A DNA stretch of 64,000 bases, taken from the NCBI RefSeq assembly GCF_003725995.1, contig NZ_QIBX01000012.1, positions 20,733 to 84,732 of the forward strand, written 5' to 3'. The DNA is from Slackia equolifaciens (GTDB taxonomy: Bacteria > Actinomycetota > Coriobacteriia > Coriobacteriales > Eggerthellaceae). Shown here in pieces: positions 42,149-51,730 of the stretch; the stretch's first letter is position 1, and each line of letters opens with the position of its first letter. The notes under the pieces were generated by a model that saw nothing but the letters and a program-made list of their open reading frames with translations, had not been told where the DNA came from and searched no databases. The translations under genes and the position numbers were made by a program.

Positions 42149-43474
42149 ATGCAAGAGAAAATAACCATAGAAAGACTCACCTATGGAGACGCGGGCGTCG
42201 GGCGATCCGCAAGCGGAAAAGCCGTATTTGTGAACGGAGTGGCACCCGGCGATGTTGTTTCCGCAGAGGTGACGGCCGACAAGGGCAACTACCTGGAGGC
42301 CAAGCTCAACGAAGTGTTGACTCCCTCCCCCGACCGCGTGACGCCCGCCTGCCCTCTGGCGGATATCTGCGGCGGTTGCGGCTGGCAGCAGGTAAGCTAC
42401 GAGCGTCAGATCGCCGAAAAACGCGACAACGTAGTGTCGCAGCTGCAGCGTGTGGGAGGCTTCGCGCCCGAACGCGCCCAGGAGCTGGTAGCCGCTTGCG
42501 TTCCATCCAAAAAGCAGCTGGGCTACCGCAACAAACTCGAATTCAGCTGCGCAGAGGTGCCGGGCAAAGGCTTCATGATGGGCTACCATCGCAAGGGGTC
42601 GGATGAAATCGTGGCGCCGGATGCATGCCCGTTGGCCCATAAGGCCATCCAGCGCGTTCCCAAGGCGGTGCGCGGCGCGCTGCGCTTCCTCAATTCGCGC
42701 GGCGATCTGGGAATCTATCGCGTCGGCATTCGCCACTCGGCACGCACGGGCGATTTGGAAATCGCCCTGTGGACCAATCCGAGCGGATTCCCTCGCGCCA
42801 TGGTAGCCAAGACGCTCGAACAAGCCGTCAAGGCCACGGGCGTGGTGCGCGTGATGACGAGCGACACCGGCAAAGCGCGCAAACTGAAGGGCATCGAGGT
42901 CTTGGGTGGTTCGGCACGCTGGCGCGAACGCGTGGGAAATGAAGAGTTCGCCGTAAGCGCTCCGTCGTTTTTCCAGGTGAACACCGCACAAGCCGATAAG
43001 CTCGTAAAGATTGCGCTCGACGGCCTAGAAATCGGCGAAAACGACTACGTGGCCGACCTGTACTGCGGCGTGGGCACGTTCACGCTGCCCATGGCACGTA
43101 CCGCCGAGATGGTATTTGCCGTGGAAAGCTACGGATCAAGCGTGCGCGACCTGCGCCGCGCAAGCGAAGCGGCGCACCTTGACAACATAGAGGTCATCGG
43201 CGGCGACGCAGCACGAGAGCTTCCCGAGCTCGGCGAGCTTGACGCGCTGCTGGTAGACCCGCCCCGCGCCGGGCTCGCTGCCGAGATCATCGGCAGCATC
43301 GCAGAAGCCGGACCCACGCGCATGGCTTACGTGAGCTGCAATCCTTCCACCTGGGCGCGCGATGTTAAGCGTCTGGAGGAAGCAGGTTATGAGCTCATGG
43401 GCGCCACCCCGGTGGATATGTTCCCCCAGACGCATCACGTGGAGGTGGTTTCGCACTTCAGGCGTACATTCTAG
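42149..43474 (+). CDS. 23S rRNA (uracil-C5)-methyltransferase, RlmD/RumA family
   Basis: 441 aa. An N-terminal TRAM domain is followed by the iron-sulfur cysteines C68, C74 and C77 (CPLADICGGCGWQ), a fourth in DACPLAH, then the SAM domain: ADLYCGVGTFTLPMA, LVDPPRAG, and the catalytic cysteine in YVSCNPSTWARD with VDMFPQTHHVE at the end. It methylates a uridine in rRNA or tRNA. Gram-positive genomes often carry several paralogues, so the exact base is uncertain. It diverges from tRNA-Arg. Confidence 0.9.
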   Translation: MQEKITIERLTYGDAGVGRSASGKAVFVNGVAPGDVVSAEVTADKGNYLEAKLNEVLTPSPDRVTPACPLADICGGCGWQQVSYERQIAEKRDNVVSQLQRVGGFAPERAQELVAACVPSKKQLGYRNKLEFSCAEVPGKGFMMGYHRKGSDEIVAPDACPLAHKAIQRVPKAVRGALRFLNSRGDLGIYRVGIRHSARTGDLEIALWTNPSGFPRAMVAKTLEQAVKATGVVRVMTSDTGKARKLKGIEVLGGSARWRERVGNEEFAVSAPSFFQVNTAQADKLVKIALDGLEIGENDYVADLYCGVGTFTLPMARTAEMVFAVESYGSSVRDLRRASEAAHLDNIEVIGGDAARELPELGELDALLVDPPRAGLAAEIIGSIAEAGPTRMAYVSCNPSTWARDVKRLEEAGYELMGATPVDMFPQTHHVEVVSHFRRTF

Positions 43475-43660
43475 ACGCCGCGTGAAACCCAATTCGCAGC
43501 ATGACGTTCGCACGTACGACACGGCGTTTGGGCTTCGCCGGCATCCATTCGCATCGAACGGGGTATACTGAACGCATACGGAGAAAGCCTCTCCGCCTTG
43601 CGATTTTTGACGGTATGCCGACGATTCCGCACGGGCGAAGCAGACGACAAGGAGGACGTT

Positions 43661-44098
43661 ATGGCACTCAAAAAGATCCTGGTCGCATACGACGGCTCCG
43701 AATGCGGCAAAAAGGCGCTTGCCCAGGCGGGCGACATCGCCGGACTCGACCAATCCATCGAGGTGGATGTGGTAAACGTGGTGGCGGTTCCGCTGCTTTC
43801 CGACGACCAGATGACGAGCTTCGCCTCCATTCTCAACATGATGGAGAAGGACGCCTGGGAGCTGCTTGATGCCGCAGTGGCGATTCTGGACGAGAACGGC
43901 GCCGGCGATAACACCGTGCAGGAGCTGCTCGTCAAGGGCACCGACCCCGCACGAGAGATTGCAAAGCTCGTGGATAAGGAAGACTACGATTTGATAATCG
44001 TAGGAAGTCGCGGCCTTTCTGGCTGGAAGGAGTTTATGGGCAGCGTAAGCCACAAGCTTCTCGGCGAGGTGGCCGTGCCTGTTTTGGTAGTGAAGTAA
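43661..44098 (+). CDS. Universal stress protein, UspA family
   Basis: 145 aa, one Usp domain. It starts MALKKILVAYDGSE, and the ATP-binding signature GSRGLSGWKEFMGSVS (G-x2-G-x9-G-S) is complete, so it is a nucleotide-binding type. AAGGAGG lies 6 nt before ATG 43661; an in-frame start at 43598 would add 21 unlike residues. Small, probably monocistronic, followed by a tRNA promoter. Confidence 0.93.
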   Translation: MALKKILVAYDGSECGKKALAQAGDIAGLDQSIEVDVVNVVAVPLLSDDQMTSFASILNMMEKDAWELLDAAVAILDENGAGDNTVQELLVKGTDPAREIAKLVDKEDYDLIIVGSRGLSGWKEFMGSVSHKLLGEVAVPVLVVK

Positions 44099-44115
44099 TC
44101 GATGTGAAAAACCTC

Positions 44116-44143
44116 TTGAGAACCGAGCCTTCTTTGCTATAAT
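44116..44143 (+). promoter_or_regulatory. Sigma70-type promoter for the tRNA-Pro/tRNA-Gly pair
   Basis: -35 TTGAGA (44116-44121) and -10 TATAAT (44138-44143) with a 16-nt spacer, 29 nt upstream of tRNA-Pro. Confidence 0.7.
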
Positions 44144-44172
44144 AGGCGAGCTGTTCGACAGGAGGACAGCGC

Positions 44173-44249
44173 CGGGACGTGGCGCAGTTTGGTAGCGCGC
44201 CTGCTTTGGGAGCAGGATGTCGCAGGTTCGAATCCTGTCGTCCCGACCA
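44173..44249 (+). tRNA. tRNA-Pro (TGG)
   Basis: Acceptor CGGGACG/CGTCCCG, anticodon loop TTTGGGA giving TGG, T-arm GCAGGTTCGAATCCTGT, encoded CCA at 44247-44249. Confidence 0.95.
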
Positions 44250-44250
44250 T

Positions 44251-44324
44251 GCGGGTGTAGTTCAATGGTAGAACCTGAGCCTTCCAAGCTCATGACGCGG
44301 GTTCGATTCCCGTCACCCGCTCCA
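44251..44324 (+). tRNA. tRNA-Gly (TCC)
   Basis: Acceptor GCGGGTG/CACCCGC, anticodon loop CTTCCAA giving TCC, T-arm CGGGTTCGATTCCCG, encoded CCA at 44322-44324. It starts one base after tRNA-Pro, so both come from one transcript. Confidence 0.95.
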
Positions 44325-44334
44325 CGTTTGAGCA

Positions 44335-44366
44335 GGTCATCGGCTTATGTCGGTGGCCTTTTTCTT
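44335..44366 (+). terminator. Intrinsic terminator after the tRNA pair
   Basis: GGTCATCG / CGGTGGCC stem (two G-U pairs), 8-nt loop, then TTTTTCTTTT. Confidence 0.75.
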
Positions 44367-44618
44367 TTCGTGCGCAATCGTCGCCATAGCCTAACCGCTC
44401 CACTTCTGTGCAACCGATTGCGAAGATTTCATCCTGCCTGTTTCCGGGAAATCGCCTGTCCTGCTGAAAACATCCTGCCTTTGACGCGGCAATCATATAC
44501 AACGATAGGGCGTGGCTATACAAACCAACTGGCAGCGTTATCCGGTAGAAAGAGCTCCGGGTTCTTTCCTGACCGCTCTACCCCCAAGAAACCCCTGACA
44601 TGCGTCGTCGCTCAGTCT

Positions 44619-44885
44619 TTTGGCAGTTTGCCGAAGTATGTAATCCATTTTCGCGTCAATTGAGCGCAGTTTCGCCAGTTTTTCTAAGTATGTAATCCGC
44701 CAGCGCCCGCTTATCCATCTCAAACAGCATGGACGAGAGCAAATTCGATGCTTTATAAGCATTTCTTACATAGATATATGCCCATAAAGAATTGATTCAA
44801 TGAAGTTTTGACCAGCCGCAAGTAAAAGAGGGTTCTATTTACCCTCCGCAGGATTACATACTTAGGAAAACTGGCGCAAACTCGG
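44619..44885. repeat. Intergenic repeat family with AAGTATGTAATCC core
   Basis: Three copies: near 44619-44648 and 44664-44700 in one direction, and 44843-44885 inverted. The consensus is a CGCCAGTTTT arm, then CTAAGTATGTAATCC. The outer inverted pair could fold as a stem of about 35 bp around a 140-nt AT-rich loop. No gene is recognised in 44367-44989. Confidence 0.65.
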
Positions 44886-44989
44886 AAAAATGAGATCACG
44901 GGCAAAGGCGAACCTCGCAGATCCAGAAAACACGCCCAGTTTGAGGCGCGCCCCAATACCACACAGTGCGAGCCGACCGAACCTCAACA

Positions 44990-45589
44990 TTATGCGCGAG
45001 CCGTGAGCTTCTCCTTCAGCGCGCGCAGAGCGTTGCCACGGTGACTGATGGCGTTCTTCTCCTCCTGAGTCACCTCGGCAAGCGTCTTGGCTCCGCCGAA
45101 CTCATCGGGCAAAAACATAGGATCGTAACCGAAGCCGCCCTCGCCCGAAAGCCCGTGCGCAATGCGCCCCTCGATCGTGCCAAACGCCGTTGTCTCGGTT
45201 CCATCCTCGTCCACGAACGCAAGCGCGCACACAAAACGAGCCGTGCGCTTCAAGTCAGGCACGCCCTCGAGCTCAGCAAGCACCTTGGCGTTGTTCGCGT
45301 CGTCGTCGCCGTGCACGCCGCAATAACGCGCGCTGAATACGCCCGGCGCGCCGCCTAGAGCATCCACGGCCAGACCTGAATCGTCGGCAAGCGCCGCCAG
45401 GCCTGTAGCCTCATGCGCAGCGCGCGCCTTGATGAGCGCATTGCCCTCAAAAGTATCGGCATCCTCCTCGGGCTCAGGGTACGCCTCGCAATCGGAAAGC
45501 GTCAAAAATTCCCAGCCCTCAAAATCAAGGGCGGTCTCGATCTCCTCCACCTTATGTTTGTTGTTGGTGGCAATTAGCACCTTTTTCAT
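44990..45589 (-). CDS. rdgB: dITP/XTP pyrophosphatase (RdgB/HAM1)
   Basis: 199 aa. Family motifs are TNNKHKVEEI at the start, LADDSGLAVDALGGAPGVFSARY, and GFGYDPMFLPDE with SHRGNALRAL at the end. It hydrolyses non-canonical purine triphosphates and so protects DNA. It follows rph by 104 nt on the same strand, a common pairing in bacteria (rph-rdgB), here with murI upstream. Confidence 0.95.
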   Translation of the reverse strand: MKKVLIATNNKHKVEEIETALDFEGWEFLTLSDCEAYPEPEEDADTFEGNALIKARAAHEATGLAALADDSGLAVDALGGAPGVFSARYCGVHGDDDANNAKVLAELEGVPDLKRTARFVCALAFVDEDGTETTAFGTIEGRIAHGLSGEGGFGYDPMFLPDEFGGAKTLAEVTQEEKNAISHRGNALRALKEKLTARA

Positions 45590-45693
45590 TCTTCCGCTCC
45601 CATTCTGTGGATACGTTATCGCTCAAGCTCCGGGCGGTAAAACCATCCGCCTTCGCGCCCGCGCTCTGGGCAGCTGCCCACGCGCTCGGCTGC

Positions 45694-46419
45694 CTACTCC
45701 AACCCAAGCACCTGACGCTGAAGCGTCAGAAGCCGACCTATGCCCTCCTCCGCCATGTCGAGCATGTCGTTCAGACGTGCGCGGGAGAACGGCACCTGCT
45801 CGCCCGTGCCCTGAACCTCCACGAACTCGCCTTTGGCGTTCATGACCACGTTCATATCGATCTCGGCAGAGGAATCTTCGCGATAATCCAGGTCAAGCAG
45901 CAGGCGTCCGTCCACGAGGCCCACGCTTACAGCCGCCACCTGGCCAAACAATGGATTCACTTTAACCTTGCCCGCCGCCTTCCACGCCTCAAAGGCATCA
46001 TACGCCGCCACCCAAGCGCCCGTAATGGATGCAGTGCGCGTGCCGCCATCGGCCTGCAGCACATCGCAGTCGATGGTCATGGTCACCTCGCCGCCCATAT
46101 TGGACAAGTCGCACACGTTGCGCAGCGAGCGCCCGATCAAACGCTCTATCTCCTGACTGCGGCCTTTGCGACCCTTGGTCTCGCGCGGCGTGCGCTTTGC
46201 GGTTGAAGCAGGAAGCATGGCGTACTCAGCAGTAAGCCAGCCCTTGCCCGAACCCTTGCGCCACGAGCCCACGCGCTCCTCGATGGTGGCGCTGCACAGC
46301 ACGTGCGTATCGCCGCACTTCACCAGGCAGCTGCCGGCGGCGTTCTTCATAACGGCGCGCTCAAGCGTCACGGGGCGTAGCTCGCGATCCTTGCGGTTAC
46401 CAATACGGGTTGCAAACAT
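45694..46419 (-). CDS. rph: Ribonuclease PH
   Basis: 241 aa, standard length. Visible parts are CSATIEERVGSWRKG, GWLTAEYAMLPAST, RSQEIERLIGRSLRN and the phosphate site GGTRTASITG. It trims tRNA 3' ends by phosphorolysis. It lies between murI and rdgB on one strand, 45 nt after murI, so probably co-transcribed. Confidence 0.96.
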   Translation of the reverse strand: MFATRIGNRKDRELRPVTLERAVMKNAAGSCLVKCGDTHVLCSATIEERVGSWRKGSGKGWLTAEYAMLPASTAKRTPRETKGRKGRSQEIERLIGRSLRNVCDLSNMGGEVTMTIDCDVLQADGGTRTASITGAWVAAYDAFEAWKAAGKVKVNPLFGQVAAVSVGLVDGRLLLDLDYREDSSAEIDMNVVMNAKGEFVEVQGTGEQVPFSRARLNDMLDMAEEGIGRLLTLQRQVLGLE

Positions 46420-46464
46420 GAGCGAAAACTCCTTACTGAAACACGAAAAATACGAACAGGCGGA

Positions 46465-47559
46465 TTACAATGCGCCCAGGTCAACATGAACGGGACGCGC
46501 AATGGGCTGGTTGAACACGCGCGAGCCAAACGCCTGGAAATCTTCCACATCGGCAGAAGAGGTAAAGAACTCGCGCACCGCCACGTTGTCGGGAGCGGCC
46601 AGCTGACCACGACGCGCAAGGGTGTCCCGAACGTCCTTGGCCATTTCCTCGGCGGAAGACACCAGCAGCACCCTATGCCCCATCACGCCGCCTATCAAGG
46701 CCTTCAGCATGGGATAATGGGTGCAGCCCAGCACGAGCGTATCAACGTCGCATCGCCGCAGGGGTTCCAGATAGTCCTGTGCGATCTCTTGGAACGCGGG
46801 GCGGATATAGACCTTTGAGGCAAGGCTCGTGAGGTCTTCAATTGGGCCTTTCGAAATGCGAATCCCCTGCTCAACGATATCAACGAACTTGGGAGTGGCC
46901 GTAGAGAACACGGTGATGCCGGCATCGATATGGCGAATGGCGCGCGGATAGCATTCGCTTTCCACCGTTCCCTTGGTGGCGATTACGCCCACGCGGCGGT
47001 TTTTGGTGGCCCGCGCTGCAGCGCGGGCGCCCGGCTCCACAGCGCCGATAACGGGGATGTCGAAGGTGCGCTGAGCGTGCTCCAGGCCGGCGGCGGTTGC
47101 AGTGTTGCAGGCGATGACCAGCATCTTCACGCCGCGCTGCACCAGCCATGCGCAAATTTGCTGCACAAAGCCGTCCACCTCTTCCTGCGAGCGCGGGCCA
47201 TAGGGGCAGCGCGCCGTATCGCCAAAGTAAACGATGGACTCGTTGGGGAGCTCCTTCGCTATCTCGCGCGCGACGGTAAGACCGCCGAAACCCGAGTCGA
47301 AGATGCCGATGGGGGCGTTATCGAAGGGAGCAGCATCAGATGCAATCCCGCTGACGCCGTTGCCGAACGGAGAGGCTCCGGATACGTGGATGCCGGTCGC
47401 ATCGTGGGGCGTTTGAGCTTCGCTCGCGGAGGCGCATACGGCACTCGGACGATCGCAAGCGGGGCCGTCGCAGCTCACGCCGCCAAAGCCTTCGATCACA
47501 TCGTATTCGATTCGCGAATCAGAATGGCAGCCGTGCGCCGCCTGCTCAATGTTTTTCAT
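46465..47559 (-). CDS. murI: Glutamate racemase with N-terminal extension
   Basis: 364 aa. From about residue 83 it is a normal glutamate racemase: IGIFDSGFGGLTVAREI, FGDTARCPYG, the first catalytic Cys in IACNTATAA, IGAVEPGA, and the second in VLGCTHYPML. It makes D-glutamate for peptidoglycan. The first about 80 residues are low-complexity and unlike the family. The ATG at 47559 has no good ribosome site, so translation may instead begin at a GTG closer to the domain (for example in NGVSGIAS). First gene of the murI-rph-rdgB series. Confidence 0.92.
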   Translation of the reverse strand: MKNIEQAAHGCHSDSRIEYDVIEGFGGVSCDGPACDRPSAVCASASEAQTPHDATGIHVSGASPFGNGVSGIASDAAPFDNAPIGIFDSGFGGLTVAREIAKELPNESIVYFGDTARCPYGPRSQEEVDGFVQQICAWLVQRGVKMLVIACNTATAAGLEHAQRTFDIPVIGAVEPGARAAARATKNRRVGVIATKGTVESECYPRAIRHIDAGITVFSTATPKFVDIVEQGIRISKGPIEDLTSLASKVYIRPAFQEIAQDYLEPLRRCDVDTLVLGCTHYPMLKALIGGVMGHRVLLVSSAEEMAKDVRDTLARRGQLAAPDNVAVREFFTSSADVEDFQAFGSRVFNQPIARPVHVDLGAL

Positions 47560-47921
47560 AGCTTAGCAGGATACCGCAACCCCGCAGCGCCCGCACGCAA
47601 AGACCCCCAACTGCAACGAAAGTGCAAGGATGGGCGACGGCTCTCCCCCGAACCGCCCAGGCCTTCCCGTAAACCGTTGGACGCCCAAGCGTGAGCACGC
47701 CGCCCCTAACGAACCTGCGCTTACCACGAAAGAGAAGTGCGCACCTTGCGCACGCTGCGCCAAGAACGAACGATGGCACGTCTTGCTGTGCCTTCCGTTT
47801 CGACCCAAGCTTGACGAACATTTGACGTGCGCAACACCTCCGCTTCGCAATCGGGCAAATCATTCAGGATATAGTTATCGGCTGCGTAATTCCCGCAACC
47901 ACCGAGCGCCAAGGAGCACCC
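47560..47921. other. Intergenic region murI / membrane protein gene
   Basis: About 360 bp between two divergent genes. GC-rich, no gene, RNA or repeat recognised. Promoters for both directions must lie here, but no clear -10/-35 pair stands out. Confidence 0.4.
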
Positions 47922-49655
47922 GTGAAGCGATCCGACTCGAAGCACGACATCGCAGCAAGCATGCGTCAGCCCGCCATCGACTCCATTGCGGGACGAATCA
48001 TCTATGCGGCAATTACGCTCCTGCTGGCCGTAGGGCTCGTAGGCGTAAGCCTACTCAACGGGATGGCCTGGGACGGAGAGAAGCCCGGCGAAATCACCTA
48101 TCACGAACGCTTTGCCCATTACATCGACGAGGACCAGTACGCCCGGCTCGCCGATGCCCTTATCCACGGCAGCCTCTCGCTTGACCTGCCCGTTTCCGAC
48201 GAACTTGCCCAGCTGGAGAATCCCTATGACTACGGCGCGCGCTACGAGGCGAGCGATGGCGGCGCGAACCCCATCTTTTGGGACCACGCTTTCTACGGCG
48301 GGAAATACTACTGCTATTTTGGCGTGGTGCCTGCCGTGCTTGTTTTCGCGCCCTATCAGCTGATAACGGGGCAATGGCTCGACACGTCCGCCGCCGTGGT
48401 GGCGCTCGGGGTGGCGACTGTAGGCGCAATGGCGCTCTTGTGCTACCGAATAGCCCGCCGCTTCTTTGGCTCCTCGGTAACGCTGGCCACGCTCATCGCC
48501 ACGCTGCTTTTCTTGTTCGCGGGCAGCAACGTTGTCTATCTGGTATTCGTGGCGCGGTTCTATTCGGTTCCCATCCTTTCCTCGCTCGCGCTCACGTTCC
48601 TTGGCCTGTGGTTTTGGCTCGGCGCTCGCAAAGAGGCGCAAGACGGTTCGTTGGCGCCTAGGAGGGACGACGCCTCCGGGAAAGAACCGAGCGGCCCTTC
48701 AAGCCACGCCAATCGGACGATTTCGACGCACGTGAGCCTGAAGCGCGCGGATTCGGCTCGTTCCACCACCCGCCTCTCCGCCTGGCACCTGGCGGCCGGA
48801 TCGCTTTGCATGGCGCTCAATTTGGGCTGCAGGCCTCAGTTCGTTCTCGCGTGCTTTCTTGCCATCCCGCTTTTCTGGAACGAGATCAGGCACGAGAGAC
48901 TGCTGTTCTCGCGCAGGGGCGCAAAGGAAACCGCCGCGGCGCTCATACCATTTGCCCTGGTGTTCGCACCCCTGCTGTGGTACAACTGGGCGCGATTCGG
49001 GTCGGTTCTCGATTTTGGCAGCAGCTACAATCTAACCGGCTTCGACATGACGCAATACCATCAACGTCTGCTGCTTACTCCCGTGCTGCTGTTTTATTAT
49101 TTGCTACAGCCTATCAATCCGAGCTTCACGTTCCCCTTTGTGGAAACCACCGAGATGGCCAGACCGGTCGGATGGGCTCCCATGGAGCCCATGTTCGGCG
49201 GATACTTCTGGCTTGTACCCATGGCCTTGCTCGTGTTTTTACTGCCCGCGGTGCGACGCGAGCTCAAGGAGCGCGGGCTTTGGGGCTCGACGCTTTGCAT
49301 GCTTGCGTTTGCCGCGGTCGTCCTGATTGTGGACACACGCACTGCGGGAGTGACGCAGCGATATTTCGGAGACTTTGGTTGGTATATCGTGCTCGCGGCC
49401 GCCTTCGTCATGTTGGCGTTGCAGGCGCAGAAAGACGAGCTCGTAGAACGCGTGCGGCACTTGAGCGGGCGCATCTATTTGAACGTCGCGCCGCTGGGTG
49501 TCCGTCACCGCAAAGCAATCGCGGCGTTCATCGCGTGCGCCCTGATCTTCGCCCTTGCTGTGGGCGCGCTCTCGCTGTTCTCCCCCGAGCGCTACGACAG
49601 CATTGCCGCCTTCAATCCGACGCTGTGGGAGGCCATTGTGCGAGCCGTTGGCTAA
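47922..49655 (+). CDS. Large polytopic membrane protein of unknown function
   Basis: 577 aa from GTG 47922 with AAGGAG 8 nt upstream. About 11-12 hydrophobic segments are seen, with an external loop after the first helix (EITYHERFAHYIDEDQYARL) and a 60-residue charged cytoplasmic insert near 235-290. The layout resembles GT-C type glycosyltransferases or their membrane-protein relatives, but no catalytic DE/DD motif can be named with confidence. Two GC-rich variable patches suggest some in-family length drift. Convergent with a broken gene. Confidence 0.75.
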   Translation: MKRSDSKHDIAASMRQPAIDSIAGRIIYAAITLLLAVGLVGVSLLNGMAWDGEKPGEITYHERFAHYIDEDQYARLADALIHGSLSLDLPVSDELAQLENPYDYGARYEASDGGANPIFWDHAFYGGKYYCYFGVVPAVLVFAPYQLITGQWLDTSAAVVALGVATVGAMALLCYRIARRFFGSSVTLATLIATLLFLFAGSNVVYLVFVARFYSVPILSSLALTFLGLWFWLGARKEAQDGSLAPRRDDASGKEPSGPSSHANRTISTHVSLKRADSARSTTRLSAWHLAAGSLCMALNLGCRPQFVLACFLAIPLFWNEIRHERLLFSRRGAKETAAALIPFALVFAPLLWYNWARFGSVLDFGSSYNLTGFDMTQYHQRLLLTPVLLFYYLLQPINPSFTFPFVETTEMARPVGWAPMEPMFGGYFWLVPMALLVFLLPAVRRELKERGLWGSTLCMLAFAAVVLIVDTRTAGVTQRYFGDFGWYIVLAAAFVMLALQAQKDELVERVRHLSGRIYLNVAPLGVRHRKAIAAFIACALIFALAVGALSLFSPERYDSIAAFNPTLWEAIVRAVG

Positions 49656-49665
49656 AGCGTTGAGC

Positions 49666-50540
49666 CTAAAGTTCTTCGATGCTCTGCGCGAGCCGCGCCA
49701 CGTACCCCAGATCTTCCTTGGCCAGAAGATCCTGAAACTTGAGCATGAGTTCATGGTTGGGAATAGACACGTATCCGCCATGGTAGGTCAGAAACCCGTA
49801 CACCGCCATTGCGGAGAAAATCTCATCTTTCGTGGATAGACTCATAGATGATGCGGCATGGTTGCGCATATGCGCAGGAACCGGCTCGCCCGCAACCATA
49901 CGCACTAAGTCGTCACGCACCGCGGCGATGTTATTCTGCACATAGTAGTAAATCTCATCGTAAGGGCCCGATTCCGTCCAATAGCTGCGCAGGCTGTCGT
50001 CAGAGAGTGAAAGCACCACAGACCGCGGATTGAACCGACGCTCCCCATTTTCGGTCAGGTAGCCGTCATACCAATAGGCGAGATCGTCGTAGGTGACACG
50101 CGCGTTGGGATTGCGAGCTATGTGACGCTCGCACAGCTCCCGCACCTCATCCTCAGTAAAGCCTAGCGCAGATCAGAGGCGATGCCGGCCCGAATGAATT
50201 CAAAATAGTCGTCGTGGCCTTTGCAGCCATCGGGTAAAACGCTGAAATCGATTAGATGACGTCATGGGATCCAAGATGCCGTTTAGCCGTGGCGTCACGG
50301 GTGACCATGAGGCACTCGAACAACTCCGCCGCATCAATACCAAGCGACAGAAACACAGCAAGCATCTGGGCATTGGAACGCCTTCCCGAACCGACGCGGC
50401 CGCGTAATGCACACGTACTTTTCCGCGATGCCGATGCTTGGAAGAATTTTGGAGACGAACCCAGATTTATCCACAAAATAAGGCGAGGCCTTCAACTCGG
50501 TAAAAGCCTTCTTCGCGCTCTCTGGATTGATGTACCGCAT
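49666..50540 (-). pseudogene. Broken AAA-ATPase-like / PD-(D/E)XK gene
   Basis: The start MRYINPESAKKAF, then PYFVDKSGFVSK and ICITRPRRFGK, is the N-terminus of the predicted AAA-ATPase family (PF09820 type), with AGGAGC before the ATG. The frame is lost right after the P-loop-like RRFGK. The next piece (SNAQMLAVFLSLGID) is in another frame, then DFSVLPDGCKGHDDYFEF in a third, ending at an in-frame TAG before GFTEDEVRELCERH resumes. The last 159 codons (50145-49666) are open. Several frameshifts and a stop make it inactive. Intact relatives run over 500 residues, so the nuclease-like end is also missing. Confidence 0.75.
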
Positions 50541-50817
50541 ACTGCTCCTGACTCGGTTTCGCGCTTGTCGCCCTAAGTATACAACGTCATTTATCATCCA
50601 ATAATTAACGTTTGTCGTGCAAATTATAACGACCGCTGGCACGCGCGCTAAAACGACCTTAAAGAGCTTTGCTTCTTGCGCCGACATTTCCGACACGATT
50701 CAAGACTTGGTGATGGAGCGCGCGATAAAGCAATCATTGACCGAATTACCCATGATGCCGCTTGGGATTGAAATGAGCGAGCCGAATATGGAGCAAAAGA
50801 TTGGTTTCTAACGCACA

Positions 50818-50885
50818 GCGCAACAAACACTAGGACTAGGTGCGGCACCCATGGGTGCCGCACCTAGTCCTAGTGTTTGTTGCGC
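50818..50885. repeat. 68-bp perfect palindrome
   Basis: From 50818 to 50885 the sequence equals its own reverse complement, with no spacer (centre CCATGG). Arms are 34 bp, beginning GCGCAACAAACACTAGG. It lies in a gene-free stretch (50541-50937) just after the DUF1828-type pseudogene. Neither strand has a following T-run. Confidence 0.85.
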
Positions 50886-50937
50886 ATAATTGCCGTGAAT
50901 GGATATCTCAAGCGTTAGATTCACCACCTAATATCCC

Positions 50938-51725
50938 CTATGCAGCCAGCTCTTTCAGCACACTCTGTTCATCCTGCCCCCAAACAACAGGACGAACATC
51001 GTAGTTGTGGCAAGCGCGCAAAAGACTCTCGTCAATGTTCCCATCACCGCAATTCCGCTTATTCAAGAACAGGTAGAAGGCAGAATCATCCCCACGGGCA
51101 TTCTTTATGTCACCCCATCCGAAAAGAGCATTCACAACGCTTTGCTCCGAAGGAGTTGAGACCGTTTTAATAAACCGTTCTGGCGCGGTATTGGGAGTCT
51201 TGGGTATCACAAAATCAAACTTGGTCTCAAAGCCAGATTGTCCCCGCATAAGAATGTTAGGCAAGTTGCGTACTCCATGCTTCTCAAACCATCGACCGAC
51301 GTCTTCCGAAAAATAGCTCCTGACATTATCTCGAGCCGTAAAGAACAAATCGTCGACCGTCGCCATGCCCTGCATCAACATGTTAATCGCTGAAAACAAC
51401 CGATCGTCATTACATACGATATACAGCTCATCCTCATTGCGATCGATGCCGAATCCGTTAAGAACCTCATCCAACTTTGATTGGCGAGCACCCGTGATCA
51501 CATTGCAACCAGAAGCGCTCAAATCAAAATCGTTGCTCCTAAATCACTTAACACGAATTCATCTGACTCAGGACAATTATTCATATAGATGCTGAAATGA
51601 TCATTATGACGGTCAAGCATTGGACATATTACACGCACGGCGTTGCCCTCCTGATGGACCTCAACCGCATCACGCCACCACTTCACATAGCCATCTAGTA
51701 TCTTGTTCGCAATCGCAACATCCAT
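50938..51725 (-). pseudogene. DUF1828/DUF1829-type protein, split by a frameshift
   Basis: The first part (ATG 51725) reads MDVAIANKILDGYVKWW, then CPMLDRHNDHFSIYMN and FVLSDLG, the DUF1828 pattern. It stops at 51519. A neighbouring frame continues naturally as NDFDLSASGCN, then VLNGFGIDRNEDELYIV, to the stop at 50938, matching the DUF1829 half usually fused to it. A one-base change near 51535 restores a single protein of about 262 residues. Its upstream partner is also frameshifted. Function of the family is unknown; such genes are common in mobile regions. Confidence 0.65.
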
Positions 51726-51730
51726 AGTTT

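Noticed and set aside
50541..50817. A small gene upstream of the AAA-ATPase-like pseudogene
   Set aside because: Open frames on both strands are short, without ribosome sites or recognisable sequence.
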